A stretch of 6,380 nt of DNA, taken from positions 1 through 6,380 of the forward strand of contig JAILQA010000007.1 in NCBI GenBank assembly GCA_024699205.1, in the 5' to 3' direction. The notes under the pieces were generated by a model. The model was not told the DNA's origin. It saw only the letters and a program-made list of their open reading frames with translations, and did no database searches. Positions 1-5,862 of this stretch are shown here, piece after piece. Origin of the DNA: Treponema sp. (GTDB taxonomy: Bacteria > Spirochaetota > Spirochaetia > Treponematales > Treponemataceae). Numbering within the stretch: position 1 is the first letter of the stretch; every line of letters begins with the position of its first letter. A program made the translations under genes and the position numbers.

Positions 1-219
1 TACAAAGAACTTTTTGCAAATGGAAAATCAAATATTCTTGGGGATCATAATTTCTGGTGGGGCGATAAGGAAAAAATAAACAATGCTTTATCAGAACGTG
101 ATACTTTCTTTACGGATTTTAGAATCTATATAAGATTTAAAGATACCCCTGAAGGAGTTACTTTTTTTGTAATTTCCAACAGAACCGACAATGTTCCATA
201 CACCCCGGTAAAGTTCTAA
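1..219 (+). CDS. C-terminal fragment of an unrecognised protein
   Basis: An open frame enters from the left edge and stops at TAA 217-219, giving the last 72 residues of a longer protein. I do not recognise a family. The fragment is rich in aromatic and charged residues (a HNFWWGDKEK stretch near residues 16-25) and then has alternating hydrophobic/polar stretches (FRIYIRF, VTFFVIS) that look like beta-strands. No membrane segment is visible. It is followed after 16 bp by a strong hairpin, consistent with this gene ending its own transcription unit. The start and the rest of the protein lie outside the window, so no function is proposed. Frame 1 is open throughout and codon use matches the neighbours, so the coding call is fairly secure. 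Confidence 0.75.
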   Translation, partial: YKELFANGKSNILGDHNFWWGDKEKINNALSERDTFFTDFRIYIRFKDTPEGVTFFVISNRTDNVPYTPVKF

Positions 220-235
220 CAGAAGTTAATATCCT

Positions 236-279
236 ATATAACAGGGCAAACTCAGCGGAATACGTTTGCCCTGTTATAT
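236..279 (+). terminator. Strong hairpin, probable intrinsic terminator of the upstream gene
   Basis: Two perfect 16-bp arms (236-251 and 264-279) with a 12-base loop form a stem with a GC-rich core (CAGGGCAAAC paired with GTTTGCCCTG) and AT-rich ends. It begins 16 bp after the stop codon at 219 and ends 54 bp before the next likely start. There is no long T-run straight after the stem: the 3' arm itself ends in TTATAT, so the U-rich part is within the hairpin. Position and stem strength favour a terminator; a regulatory leader hairpin for the next gene is the alternative. Confidence 0.7.
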
Positions 280-291
280 GTTCAAAAAATC

Positions 292-320
292 TTGCATATA
301 CCCTTCATTTTTGATACATT
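292..320 (+). promoter_or_regulatory. Possible promoter for the DUF2207 gene
   Basis: TTGCAT at 292-297 and TACATT at 315-320 are separated by 17 bp. The second box is preceded by TG one base upstream (312-313), an extended -10 arrangement. The matches to the sigma70 consensus are partial (about 3/6 and 4/6), so this is tentative. It lies between the terminator-like hairpin and the ATG at 334, which is where a promoter is expected. A start about 7 bp after the -10 would leave a leader of only about 7 bases. The -35 sits in a 10-base string, AAATCTTGCA, that recurs in front of the minus-strand transporter gene. Confidence 0.35.
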
Positions 321-333
321 TTTTTATAAGTAT

Positions 334-2199
334 ATGAAGAAGTTTTTTTTATCAATTATTTTCTCGGTTATTTTTGTTTTACCTGCTCTGGCAGATGCTC
401 AGTCGGCAGGTTTTTATATTAAAACTTTTGATTTTTATGGAAGTCTTAGTAAAGACAAGGTTTTAACAGTTCAGGAAACAATAGATGTTGAATTTCTGGA
501 AAATCGCCATGGTATTTACCGTTCACTGCCAACAGGCTTTTATGCAACTCGTTTTGATGGTGAACAATACAGAGATATGGCATATACAGAAGATTATCAT
601 TCGGTTTCAACCAAGGATGACAAACATCATACAGAATACAGTGATGATGTTTTTAACATCATAATTGGTGATGAAAACAAAACTATTGTCGGACCACATA
701 CTTATACAATTACTTATAAATGTGTCCTCTACGATGATCGAATTAATGTGAGTGATTTTTTCTACTATTCTCCCCTTGGCCCCTTTTGGGAAACAAATAT
801 TGAACAGTTTAATTTTAGAATTGATTTTGAAGAACCAATGCCTTCTGATACTCAGTTTGAATTGTACAGCGGAGAATATTCTTCTGTAGATAACGAACTT
901 AATGTTGAATATTATTATAATCAGGATTCTATTTGGGGACGTGCAACCCAAATCCCAGAGAACAATGGTATTTCAATTTTCTGTGAATTACCGGAAGGTT
1001 ATTTTGCACATGCAAAGAAAGTTACGCCCTTCTGGATGTACTTTTTTGGAATCTTATGTCTGGCTTCTTGTCTTGTAGCACTTTATTTTATTATTACAAC
1101 AGGACATAAAGCCCCTGTTCAGACAGTTGAGTTCTATCCGCCAAACAAGATTTCTGCGGCAGAAGTTGGTTTTATAATTGATAACGAAGCCAACGACAGT
1201 GATTTAATGGCTCTTTATCCTGAGTGGGCGCATAAAGGCTATATAGAAATAAAAGAAAGCAAAAAAAATGTAATTTCATTTGCCAAGATAAGGGAGCTTC
1301 CAGACGATGCTCCTGACTATCAGAAAATATTGTTTAAAAAGACTTTTAATCGTGCAAAAGACTTTACACTGAAAAATGTAAGTACTTCTTATGTAAGCGA
1401 ACTCGAAAATGCCAAGTTTAAACTTGAAGAATCTTTTGAAGAAGATAGAGCTTTGTATGAGCACGAGCTGCTTTCAAGAGCTTTGTTATTCATCTGTTCT
1501 ATCTTTTTTACTTTGTTCCTTTGTTTTTCAAGTCCAGTTTCCTTGTTTGAAAACTTCTATCTTTTCTTGCTTGTGATTCCATATTATGTTTTGGGAAAGC
1601 TCTTAAATAAATCCTTTTATACAAAATATTTTAAAAAAGCAAAGCCTCTTTTAAAAGTCCTTGGCATGATTGCTTTATGTGCTTTGTTTGCTTTCTTTAG
1701 TTACAAAGTTTTTGATGACACAGAGTTTCACCTTCCGCATATTGTTATATATGTTCTTTGTGGGATTTATCTTCTTGTCTGTCTCTTTAACCGCAGAATT
1801 ATTAAACGAACAGATTACAATGTTGAAGTAACTGGAAAGCTTCTCGGATTAAAAGAGTTTATAAAAACTGCCGAAATGCCGCGCTTAAAGGAACTTATGG
1901 ATGAAGATCCAAGTTATTATTACAATATTTTTCCTTATGCTATGGTTTTTGGTTTGGCAGACAGGTGGGCAAACAAGTTTACAAATATTCAAGTGGAAGC
2001 TCCTGCCTGGTATAAAACACCTAATCCAGCAAGAGTATTCAGCGTAATGGACTTTAATCGTTCCTTCCAAACTGAAGTTACAAAATCTATATCATCTGCA
2101 ATCGCTTCAACCCGACCGTCCAAGTCATCTAGTGGTGGTGGCAGTCACGGTGGATTCTCCGGTGGTGGCGGAGGCGGTGGTGGCGGCGGAAGCTGGTAA
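334..2199 (+). CDS. DUF2207-family membrane protein with Gly-rich GGSW tail
   Basis: A 621-residue protein that matches the layout of the DUF2207 predicted membrane proteins, whose biochemical role is unknown. It has a signal peptide (MKK start, hydrophobic to about residue 20, ALADAQSA cleavage region). An extracytoplasmic beta-rich domain follows, with the family-type GIYRSLP motif at 60-66. A membrane segment lies at about 233-255, then a cytoplasmic stretch, then about four more segments near 382-404, 405-422, 439-460 and 470-486. The FPYAMVFGLADRW motif at 533-545 is typical of the conserved C-terminal part. The tail (600-621) is almost all Ser/Gly and ends in ten glycines plus SW, as in many members. 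ATG 334 was chosen over an in-frame TTG at 292 because it places the Lys-Lys signal peptide at the N-terminus, although no good ribosome site precedes it. The stop is 19 bp from the next gene, so the two are probably co-transcribed. Confidence 0.88.
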   Translation: MKKFFLSIIFSVIFVLPALADAQSAGFYIKTFDFYGSLSKDKVLTVQETIDVEFLENRHGIYRSLPTGFYATRFDGEQYRDMAYTEDYHSVSTKDDKHHTEYSDDVFNIIIGDENKTIVGPHTYTITYKCVLYDDRINVSDFFYYSPLGPFWETNIEQFNFRIDFEEPMPSDTQFELYSGEYSSVDNELNVEYYYNQDSIWGRATQIPENNGISIFCELPEGYFAHAKKVTPFWMYFFGILCLASCLVALYFIITTGHKAPVQTVEFYPPNKISAAEVGFIIDNEANDSDLMALYPEWAHKGYIEIKESKKNVISFAKIRELPDDAPDYQKILFKKTFNRAKDFTLKNVSTSYVSELENAKFKLEESFEEDRALYEHELLSRALLFICSIFFTLFLCFSSPVSLFENFYLFLLVIPYYVLGKLLNKSFYTKYFKKAKPLLKVLGMIALCALFAFFSYKVFDDTEFHLPHIVIYVLCGIYLLVCLFNRRIIKRTDYNVEVTGKLLGLKEFIKTAEMPRLKELMDEDPSYYYNIFPYAMVFGLADRWANKFTNIQVEAPAWYKTPNPARVFSVMDFNRSFQTEVTKSISSAIASTRPSKSSSGGGSHGGFSGGGGGGGGGGSW

Positions 2200-2218
2200 T
2201 TCAACAAGAGAGGTATAT

Positions 2219-3673
2219 ATGAAAAAAATATTTTTTATACTCGGTGTATTTTTATTTGGTGCAATCTTGTTTGCCCAAAGTGATGACGATTTATTTGGTG
2301 GTAGTGATGATTTTATTTCATCTGATTTCGATGATGATTTGTTCGGCGGTTCAGATGATGACTTGTTCGGTGACGATAATTTATTTGGTGATGACGGCAT
2401 TGATGAAGTTACTGAAGTTGCTGCAAAAAGTGACCTTAGCAAGGGCCTTCTTTTTGAAAATGGAAGCATAAAAATTGGCGGAAACTTTGCAACAAAAATA
2501 GGAACTTCGACAACTCTTTATGCTGACGATGATAAATCCTTTGGTGACAATATCAAGGATACAAAAATTACTCCGGATGTAGGGGCATATATCACTGTGG
2601 ATGCCCGCCCTAATCAGGATTTGCGCATGTATTCAAAGTTTGGATTCAGGTATCCTTTTAATTCAAAGGCGGCTTCTAAAGCAACTACAAGTGCGCAGGA
2701 TTTCTTAGGCCAAACTTATTACAATACCGACGTAACCACCACAATCACCGACTGGATTTATCTCAAGGAATTATTCACTGATTTCTCGATTGCAGATAGA
2801 GCTTTCTTCCGTTTTGGTCTTCACACTGTAACCTGGGGAGCCGGATACTTCTTTAGTCCGGTAAGCGATATTATCAACACAAGTTCGATTGACCCGGAAG
2901 ATGTAGATGCACAGGTTGACGGTTGCTTTAATCTTAGAACTCAGATAACTTTCCCTAATTCACAAAATTGTCTCTGGCTTTATGTGCTTCCTGCCTTTGA
3001 TTATGCAAAAAATACAGCTTTTGCAGGTAAGTATGATTTAGTCCTTGGTGGCTGGGAGCTGGGCTTTGGTGGTTATTACAAATATAAGGCTGCTCCAAAA
3101 GTAACTTTAACAGCAACTGGTGCAATCCGCAAAATCAGTCTTTTTGGTGAAGCAGTTGGTCAGTTTGGAAGCGACCGTGAATGGAATGAAGATACAGATA
3201 AAACCTTTATTTTCAGAGCAACTGCCGGCTTTATGTATAACTGGAAAACTCCTTCAATTACTCTGATTGGACAGTATTATTACGATGGCAATAATTTCTC
3301 CATGGAAACAATGGATGATATGGCGTATCTGATGAAAAATCCTTTGTACATAAAAGAAGATTTGACAAAAGGACATAATATTGCGCTGGCTCTTAATTTT
3401 GGCCGCATTTTTGGTACGACCGATTTAACGGCAACAGTATTTGGAATGGTCAACTTTGGAAAAGAAGATTTGCCTGATATGATAACTTCTATGCTTGCCG
3501 AATACGGAGCAGCTTCTTTTATAAATGCCGGAACCTTCTCTGCAATGCTCAATTATTCACCTGTAAAAACAATCACAATGGGAATAGGGCCATATATTAC
3601 TTTTGCAGACTGGGATAATGCACCTGTAGTTTCCTTAAAACTAAGCTTTACTCTTGGTGGCGGTAAGTTCTAG
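2219..3673 (+). CDS. Porin-like outer-membrane beta-barrel protein with N-terminal DDLFG repeats
   Basis: A 484-residue exported protein. The signal peptide spans residues 1-19 or 20 (MKKIFF..., cleavage near LFA-Q). Next comes an acidic low-complexity region at about 21-63 with four copies of a (D/N)LFG unit at 24-27, 40-43, 48-51 and 54-57. The rest has alternating aromatic/hydrophobic and polar residues typical of transmembrane beta-strands, and the chain ends in Phe (LSFTLGGGKF), as expected for a barrel recognised by the Bam machinery. A WGAGYFFSPVSDIIN...DPED stretch at 206-228 resembles the WGxGxFFxPxDxxNPxDP pattern of several porin-like outer-membrane families. The specific substrate is unknown. 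ATG 2219 is favoured over an in-frame upstream start at 2132 because AAGAGAGG (2206-2213) sits 5 bases before it and a signal peptide follows. It is 19 bp after the DUF2207 stop, so it is probably in the same operon. I am sure of the envelope location and unsure of the subfamily. Confidence 0.85.
   Translation: MKKIFFILGVFLFGAILFAQSDDDLFGGSDDFISSDFDDDLFGGSDDDLFGDDNLFGDDGIDEVTEVAAKSDLSKGLLFENGSIKIGGNFATKIGTSTTLYADDDKSFGDNIKDTKITPDVGAYITVDARPNQDLRMYSKFGFRYPFNSKAASKATTSAQDFLGQTYYNTDVTTTITDWIYLKELFTDFSIADRAFFRFGLHTVTWGAGYFFSPVSDIINTSSIDPEDVDAQVDGCFNLRTQITFPNSQNCLWLYVLPAFDYAKNTAFAGKYDLVLGGWELGFGGYYKYKAAPKVTLTATGAIRKISLFGEAVGQFGSDREWNEDTDKTFIFRATAGFMYNWKTPSITLIGQYYYDGNNFSMETMDDMAYLMKNPLYIKEDLTKGHNIALALNFGRIFGTTDLTATVFGMVNFGKEDLPDMITSMLAEYGAASFINAGTFSAMLNYSPVKTITMGIGPYITFADWDNAPVVSLKLSFTLGGGKF
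2279..2410 (+). repeat. Acidic DDLFG-type repeat tract in the barrel gene
   Basis: Codons for about residues 21-64 encode imperfect repeats of Asp-rich DDLFGG units: SDDDLFGG, FDDDLFGG, SDDDLFGD and DNLFGD, with a degenerate SDDFISSDF between the first two. The DNA copies vary at third positions (tta/ttg for Leu, ttt/ttc for Phe, ggt/ggc for Gly). The peptide is therefore conserved rather than freshly duplicated. After signal-peptide removal this would be the N-terminus of the mature protein, on the periplasmic side of the barrel. Confidence 0.8.
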
Positions 3674-3717
3674 GCTCGGAGTTTTTAGCAGTTAAATGCA
3701 ATAAGAAGGAAGTGTGC

Positions 3718-4416
3718 ATGTTCGATTATTTATTTTTTGATTTAGATGGAACTTTGACAAATCCTGCACAGGGAATCACAAACTCTTTTATTTATGCTTT
3801 TAAATCTTTGGGAATTGAAGTTCCGACTTATGAGACCTTGCTCACTTTTATAGGACCTCCTCTGCCTGTGACTTTTGGGAAGATGATGGGGTTGCTTGAA
3901 TCGCAGGTTGATGAGGCAATCAAAAAATACCGCGAATATTTTTCTACCAGGGGCATTTTTGAAAATGAACTTTTTGATGATATTCCACCTGCTCTGGAAA
4001 AATTAAAAGCTGCCGGTAAAAAGCTTGTGGTTGCTACTTCAAAGCCAGAAGAATATTCCGTAAAGATTATAAATCATTTTGGTCTGGATAAATATTTTGA
4101 TTATGTTTGCGGCAGTTGTATGGATGAAACCAGGGGAAGTAAAAGCGAAATCATTTCTTATGCACTGGAGCGCTGTGGTATTGGCGACATCTCCTGCAGC
4201 AAGGGGCGTGGTAACAACAGCAGCTCTAGTAACAATAACGATAACAAATCCCGTGTTCTTATGATTGGAGACCGCTTTCATGATATTGAAGGTGCAAAAA
4301 ACAATCAGATAAAATCTTGTGGCGTGCTATATGGTTTTGGTTCCGAAGAAGAACTGAAAAAGGCTGGTGCAGATTATATTATTCCAAAAATTGACGGACT
4401 CTTTAAAATTGTCTGA
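3718..4416 (+). CDS. HAD-superfamily hydrolase, phosphoglycolate phosphatase/5'-nucleotidase-like
   Basis: A 232-residue cytoplasmic protein with all four HAD motifs. Motif I is DLDGTLT with D8 (nucleophile) and D10 (general acid/base). Motif II is VVATSK with T107. The motif III lysine is probably K142 (RGSKSE). Motif IV is MIGDRFHDIEGA with D185 and D189 for Mg2+. The IGPPL stretch and the GVLYGFGSEEEL end are typical of the HAD-IA subfamily annotated as phosphoglycolate phosphatase or 5'-nucleotidase. The exact phosphate ester cannot be read from sequence. ATG 3718 is preferred over GTG 3712 because AGAAGGA at 3704-3710 lies 7 bases upstream. An oddity is a Ser/Asn-rich insertion at about residues 160-178, directly before motif IV, where relatives usually have a few residues. 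The gene begins 44 bp after the porin gene with no terminator visible, so read-through is likely. Confidence 0.88.
   Translation: MFDYLFFDLDGTLTNPAQGITNSFIYAFKSLGIEVPTYETLLTFIGPPLPVTFGKMMGLLESQVDEAIKKYREYFSTRGIFENELFDDIPPALEKLKAAGKKLVVATSKPEEYSVKIINHFGLDKYFDYVCGSCMDETRGSKSEIISYALERCGIGDISCSKGRGNNSSSSNNNDNKSRVLMIGDRFHDIEGAKNNQIKSCGVLYGFGSEEELKKAGADYIIPKIDGLFKIV
4195..4251 (+). repeat. Ser/Asn low-complexity insertion within the HAD gene
   Basis: Residues 160-178 of the phosphatase read CSKGRGNNSSSSNNNDNKS, encoded by a run of AAC/AAT and AGC/TCT-type codons. The frame is maintained and motif IV follows at once. It looks like a surface loop between the helix after motif III and the beta-strand carrying motif IV, so it probably does not abolish activity. 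Confidence 0.7.
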
Positions 4417-4421
4417 ATATT

Positions 4422-4448
4422 TTGAATATTATTATGATTAGTTATAAT
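4422..4448 (+). promoter_or_regulatory. Possible promoter for the small downstream gene
   Basis: A perfect -10 hexamer TATAAT lies at 4443-4448, with TTGAAT at 4422-4427. The spacing is 15 bp, shorter than the ideal 17. An alternative -10, TATGAT, is at 4433-4438. The whole 4417-4471 spacer is very AT-rich, so chance matches are likely; the consensus -10 just upstream of the gene is the main support. A start near 4455 would leave a leader of about 17 bases. Confidence 0.4.
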
Positions 4449-4460
4449 TAGTTTTAATTA
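4431..4460 (+). repeat. Three-copy 10-bp tandem repeat in the intergenic spacer
   Basis: Three consecutive decamers, attatgatta, gttataatta and gttttaatta, share the pattern (g/a)tt(a/t)t(a/g)atta with a period of exactly 10 bp, about one helical turn. The middle copy contains the TATAAT promoter hexamer. It may be a curved or melting-prone promoter element, or simply an AT-rich slippage product. Confidence 0.6.
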
Positions 4461-4471
4461 GCGGGGTTTTT

Positions 4472-4762
4472 ATGGCAGATAGAATCGAATCCATACAGCG
4501 AATAGAATATAATTCAACAATTGTAACTCCAGTAAGACGTTATACCAAGTCTGAGAAAAAGACTAAAATGGAGATGCTTGAAAAGCAGATTGCCAATCAT
4601 GAAGAAATGACTGCCATTCACCGCGAAATAAAAGAAAAATATCCTAATCCGCAAAAGCTTTCTTTTAAAGAACTTTTACAGCAGGAAATGAAGGGCGGGC
4701 CTGATTCAGATTCCATTACCAATCAAGAGGATGACGAGGGCTTTATCCTTGATTTAAAATAA
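4472..4762 (+). CDS. Small charged protein of unknown function
   Basis: A 96-residue hydrophilic protein that I do not recognise. It has no signal peptide or membrane segment, so it is probably cytoplasmic. The N-terminal third (IESIQRIEYNSTIVTPVRRYTKS) could form short strands. Residues about 26-57 are rich in Lys/Glu with a pattern suited to a helix (SEKKTKMEMLEKQIANHEEMTAIHREIKEKY). The C-terminus is acidic (DSDSITNQEDDEGF). ATG 4472 is preceded by GGGG at 4463-4466, a weak ribosome site with 5-base spacing. Its last 40 bases overlap, tail to tail, the 3' end of the minus-strand transporter gene. Coding is supported by a clean start, typical composition and position after a promoter-like spacer. 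Confidence 0.65.
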   Translation: MADRIESIQRIEYNSTIVTPVRRYTKSEKKTKMEMLEKQIANHEEMTAIHREIKEKYPNPQKLSFKELLQQEMKGGPDSDSITNQEDDEGFILDLK

Positions 4763-5769
4763 AGTCTTTGTCTGGATAAAATCTCCCGCAATAAAATACA
4801 GCCTAAAATTATAATTCCATCGATTATGCTGAAGATTGATGGAACTTCGTGTACAAAAATCAAAACCCAGATTGGATTCATAAGAGGTTCCAGCATTGTA
4901 ATTAAGGAAGCAGATAAAGCACGAACTTTTCTTATTCCGATTCCGTAAGTGATGTTTGGAATGCCCATCTGGAAAACTCCCAGCAGCACAAGAAAGAGCA
5001 GCGATTTTGAATCTGGGATTCCGTCGTCGGTAGTGAAGACGAAAATCAGTCCAAAAACTGCCGTTATAATCTGAGCAAGCATAAAGGCATCACTGCTGGT
5101 GTTTCTTTCACTTGATTGTTCTTGTGTAGTTTGCATTGCTTGCGCCGCTTGTGCCAGAAGCTGCTGTTTGCGCTGGAAGATTGTAGTAAATCCAAAGGTA
5201 AGGCCAGAAACAAGAGCAAGAATATTTCCTAAAACGATAGTGTCTGCAAAATCTACTTGTGTCACAGCCTGAGTTGCATTCTGACTACTTCCACTCAAAG
5301 GAGTCCCAAAGATTGTGTCGGCAAAAAACAAAAGCATTCCAATCACAACCCCAAAAATAGAAATAAAATCCAGCCGAGTATTTTTTTCGCCAAGAAAAAG
5401 GGGACTCAAAAGAATAATCCATAAGGGATTGGTATATTGTAAAAGTACGGCGTTTGCAGAGTAGGTGAGTTTATTACTCAGACAAAAAAGAATCATTGTG
5501 GCAGCGTAAGAAATGGCAGCCATCCACATGTAAAAGGTTCGCTTTTTATCGATTTTTCCTGTTCTGTTATCATCAGCATTTTCACTTTTTGTACGGATTA
5601 CAAAGCGAGGAAGTCTTCTTGAAAAAGCCGCAATCGTAATAAAGGCAAAAGCACTTCTAAAACCAGCCAGTGCAAAGGAGTTTATATTTACATATTTTAT
5701 AAAGACGCCCGCAAGACTCCATCCCAGCGCGCAAATCACAATAGCCCAGGCACCATCAAGTTTTTTCAT
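4723..5769 (-). CDS. DMT-superfamily (EamA) transporter
   Basis: A 348-residue inner-membrane protein with the duplicated EamA layout: about ten hydrophobic segments in two halves. The first half carries GWSLAGVFIKYV near the N-terminus and the LLQYTNPLWIILLSPLFLGE signature at 109-128. The second half carries the matching LITMLEPLMNPIWVLIFVHE at 289-308. Family members export or import amino acids, metabolites or nucleotide sugars; the substrate cannot be told from sequence. It is longer than the usual ~300 residues because of hydrophilic insertions: a charged loop (59-77), a Thr/Gln stretch (159-176) and a Gln/Ala/Ser-rich loop (199-226). ATG at 5769 (MKKLDGAW) is preferred. In-frame ATG 5778 and TTG 5805 overlap the -10 and -35 of the likely promoter, and none of the three has a purine-rich ribosome site. 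The gene is divergent from the lipoprotein gene and convergent with the small gene. Confidence 0.87.
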   Translation of the reverse strand: MKKLDGAWAIVICALGWSLAGVFIKYVNINSFALAGFRSAFAFITIAAFSRRLPRFVIRTKSENADDNRTGKIDKKRTFYMWMAAISYAATMILFCLSNKLTYSANAVLLQYTNPLWIILLSPLFLGEKNTRLDFISIFGVVIGMLLFFADTIFGTPLSGSSQNATQAVTQVDFADTIVLGNILALVSGLTFGFTTIFQRKQQLLAQAAQAMQTTQEQSSERNTSSDAFMLAQIITAVFGLIFVFTTDDGIPDSKSLLFLVLLGVFQMGIPNITYGIGIRKVRALSASLITMLEPLMNPIWVLIFVHEVPSIFSIIDGIIILGCILLREILSRQRLYFKSRIKPSSSS

Positions 5770-5776
5770 AGGAAGC

Positions 5777-5805
5777 ATTATAGGACAGTGAAGGTGAATG
5801 TGCAA
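5777..5805 (-). promoter_or_regulatory. Promoter of the transporter gene, probably giving a leaderless mRNA
   Basis: On the minus strand, TTGCAC (5805-5800) and a perfect TATAAT (5782-5777) are 17 bp apart. Only seven bases separate the end of the -10 from the ATG at 5769, so the predicted first transcribed base is the A of the start codon or the base before it. The absence of a Shine-Dalgarno sequence in front of this ATG fits that reading. Confidence 0.6.
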
Positions 5806-5808
5806 GAT

Positions 5809-5837
5809 TTGAATTATTATGATATACTTATCATAAT
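5809..5837 (+). promoter_or_regulatory. Promoter of the lipoprotein gene
   Basis: TTGAAT (5809-5814) and CATAAT (5832-5837) have the ideal 17-bp spacing and match the sigma70 consensus at 4/6 and 5/6. The predicted start is near 5844, leaving a leader of about 19 bases with GGAGA at 5851-5855, seven bases before the ATG at 5863. Its -35 box is only 3 bp from the -35 box of the divergent transporter promoter. Confidence 0.6.
5816..5837. promoter_or_regulatory. Candidate operator: perfect 9-4-9 dyad over the lipoprotein promoter
   Basis: ATTATGATA (5816-5824), a 4-base spacer TACT, and TATCATAAT (5829-5837) form a perfect inverted repeat. It covers most of the spacer and the whole -10 box of the lipoprotein promoter, and lies about 47-68 bp upstream of the predicted transporter start. 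This geometry suits a dimeric regulator repressing the lipoprotein gene. The AT-rich dyad is loosely like Fur/PerR-type boxes, but I cannot assign a regulator, and no regulator gene is in the window. Confidence 0.45.
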
Positions 5838-5862
5838 TTATGAAAAATATGGAGATTTCATT

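Noticed and set aside
292..333. In-frame TTG start giving 14 extra N-terminal residues on the DUF2207 protein
   Set aside because: The extension would sit in front of a clear MKK signal peptide, has no ribosome site, and overlaps the likely promoter. ATG 334 is a better start.
607..951. Minus-strand open frame of 114 codons
   Set aside because: It lies wholly antisense within the well-supported DUF2207 gene, with random-looking Ile/Phe-rich composition.
2132..2218. Upstream in-frame start for the barrel protein, overlapping the DUF2207 gene
   Set aside because: The extra Val/Ala-rich residues are the Gly-codon tail of the previous gene read in another frame. The good ribosome site and signal peptide point to ATG 2219.
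2125..2469. Minus-strand open frame rich in Ser, Pro, Asn and Lys
   Set aside because: It is antisense to the Gly-rich tail and the DDLFG repeats, whose composition keeps the opposite strand free of stops. It has no ribosome site and no recognisable protein.
3674..3717. Terminator between the barrel gene and the HAD gene
   Set aside because: No stem of useful length is found in these 44 bases; the short T-run has no hairpin in front of it.
4742..4780. TTTATCC / GGATAAA inverted repeat between the convergent genes, considered as a terminator
   Set aside because: The arms are only 7 bp, AT-rich, separated by 25 bases and lack a T-run; too weak to call.
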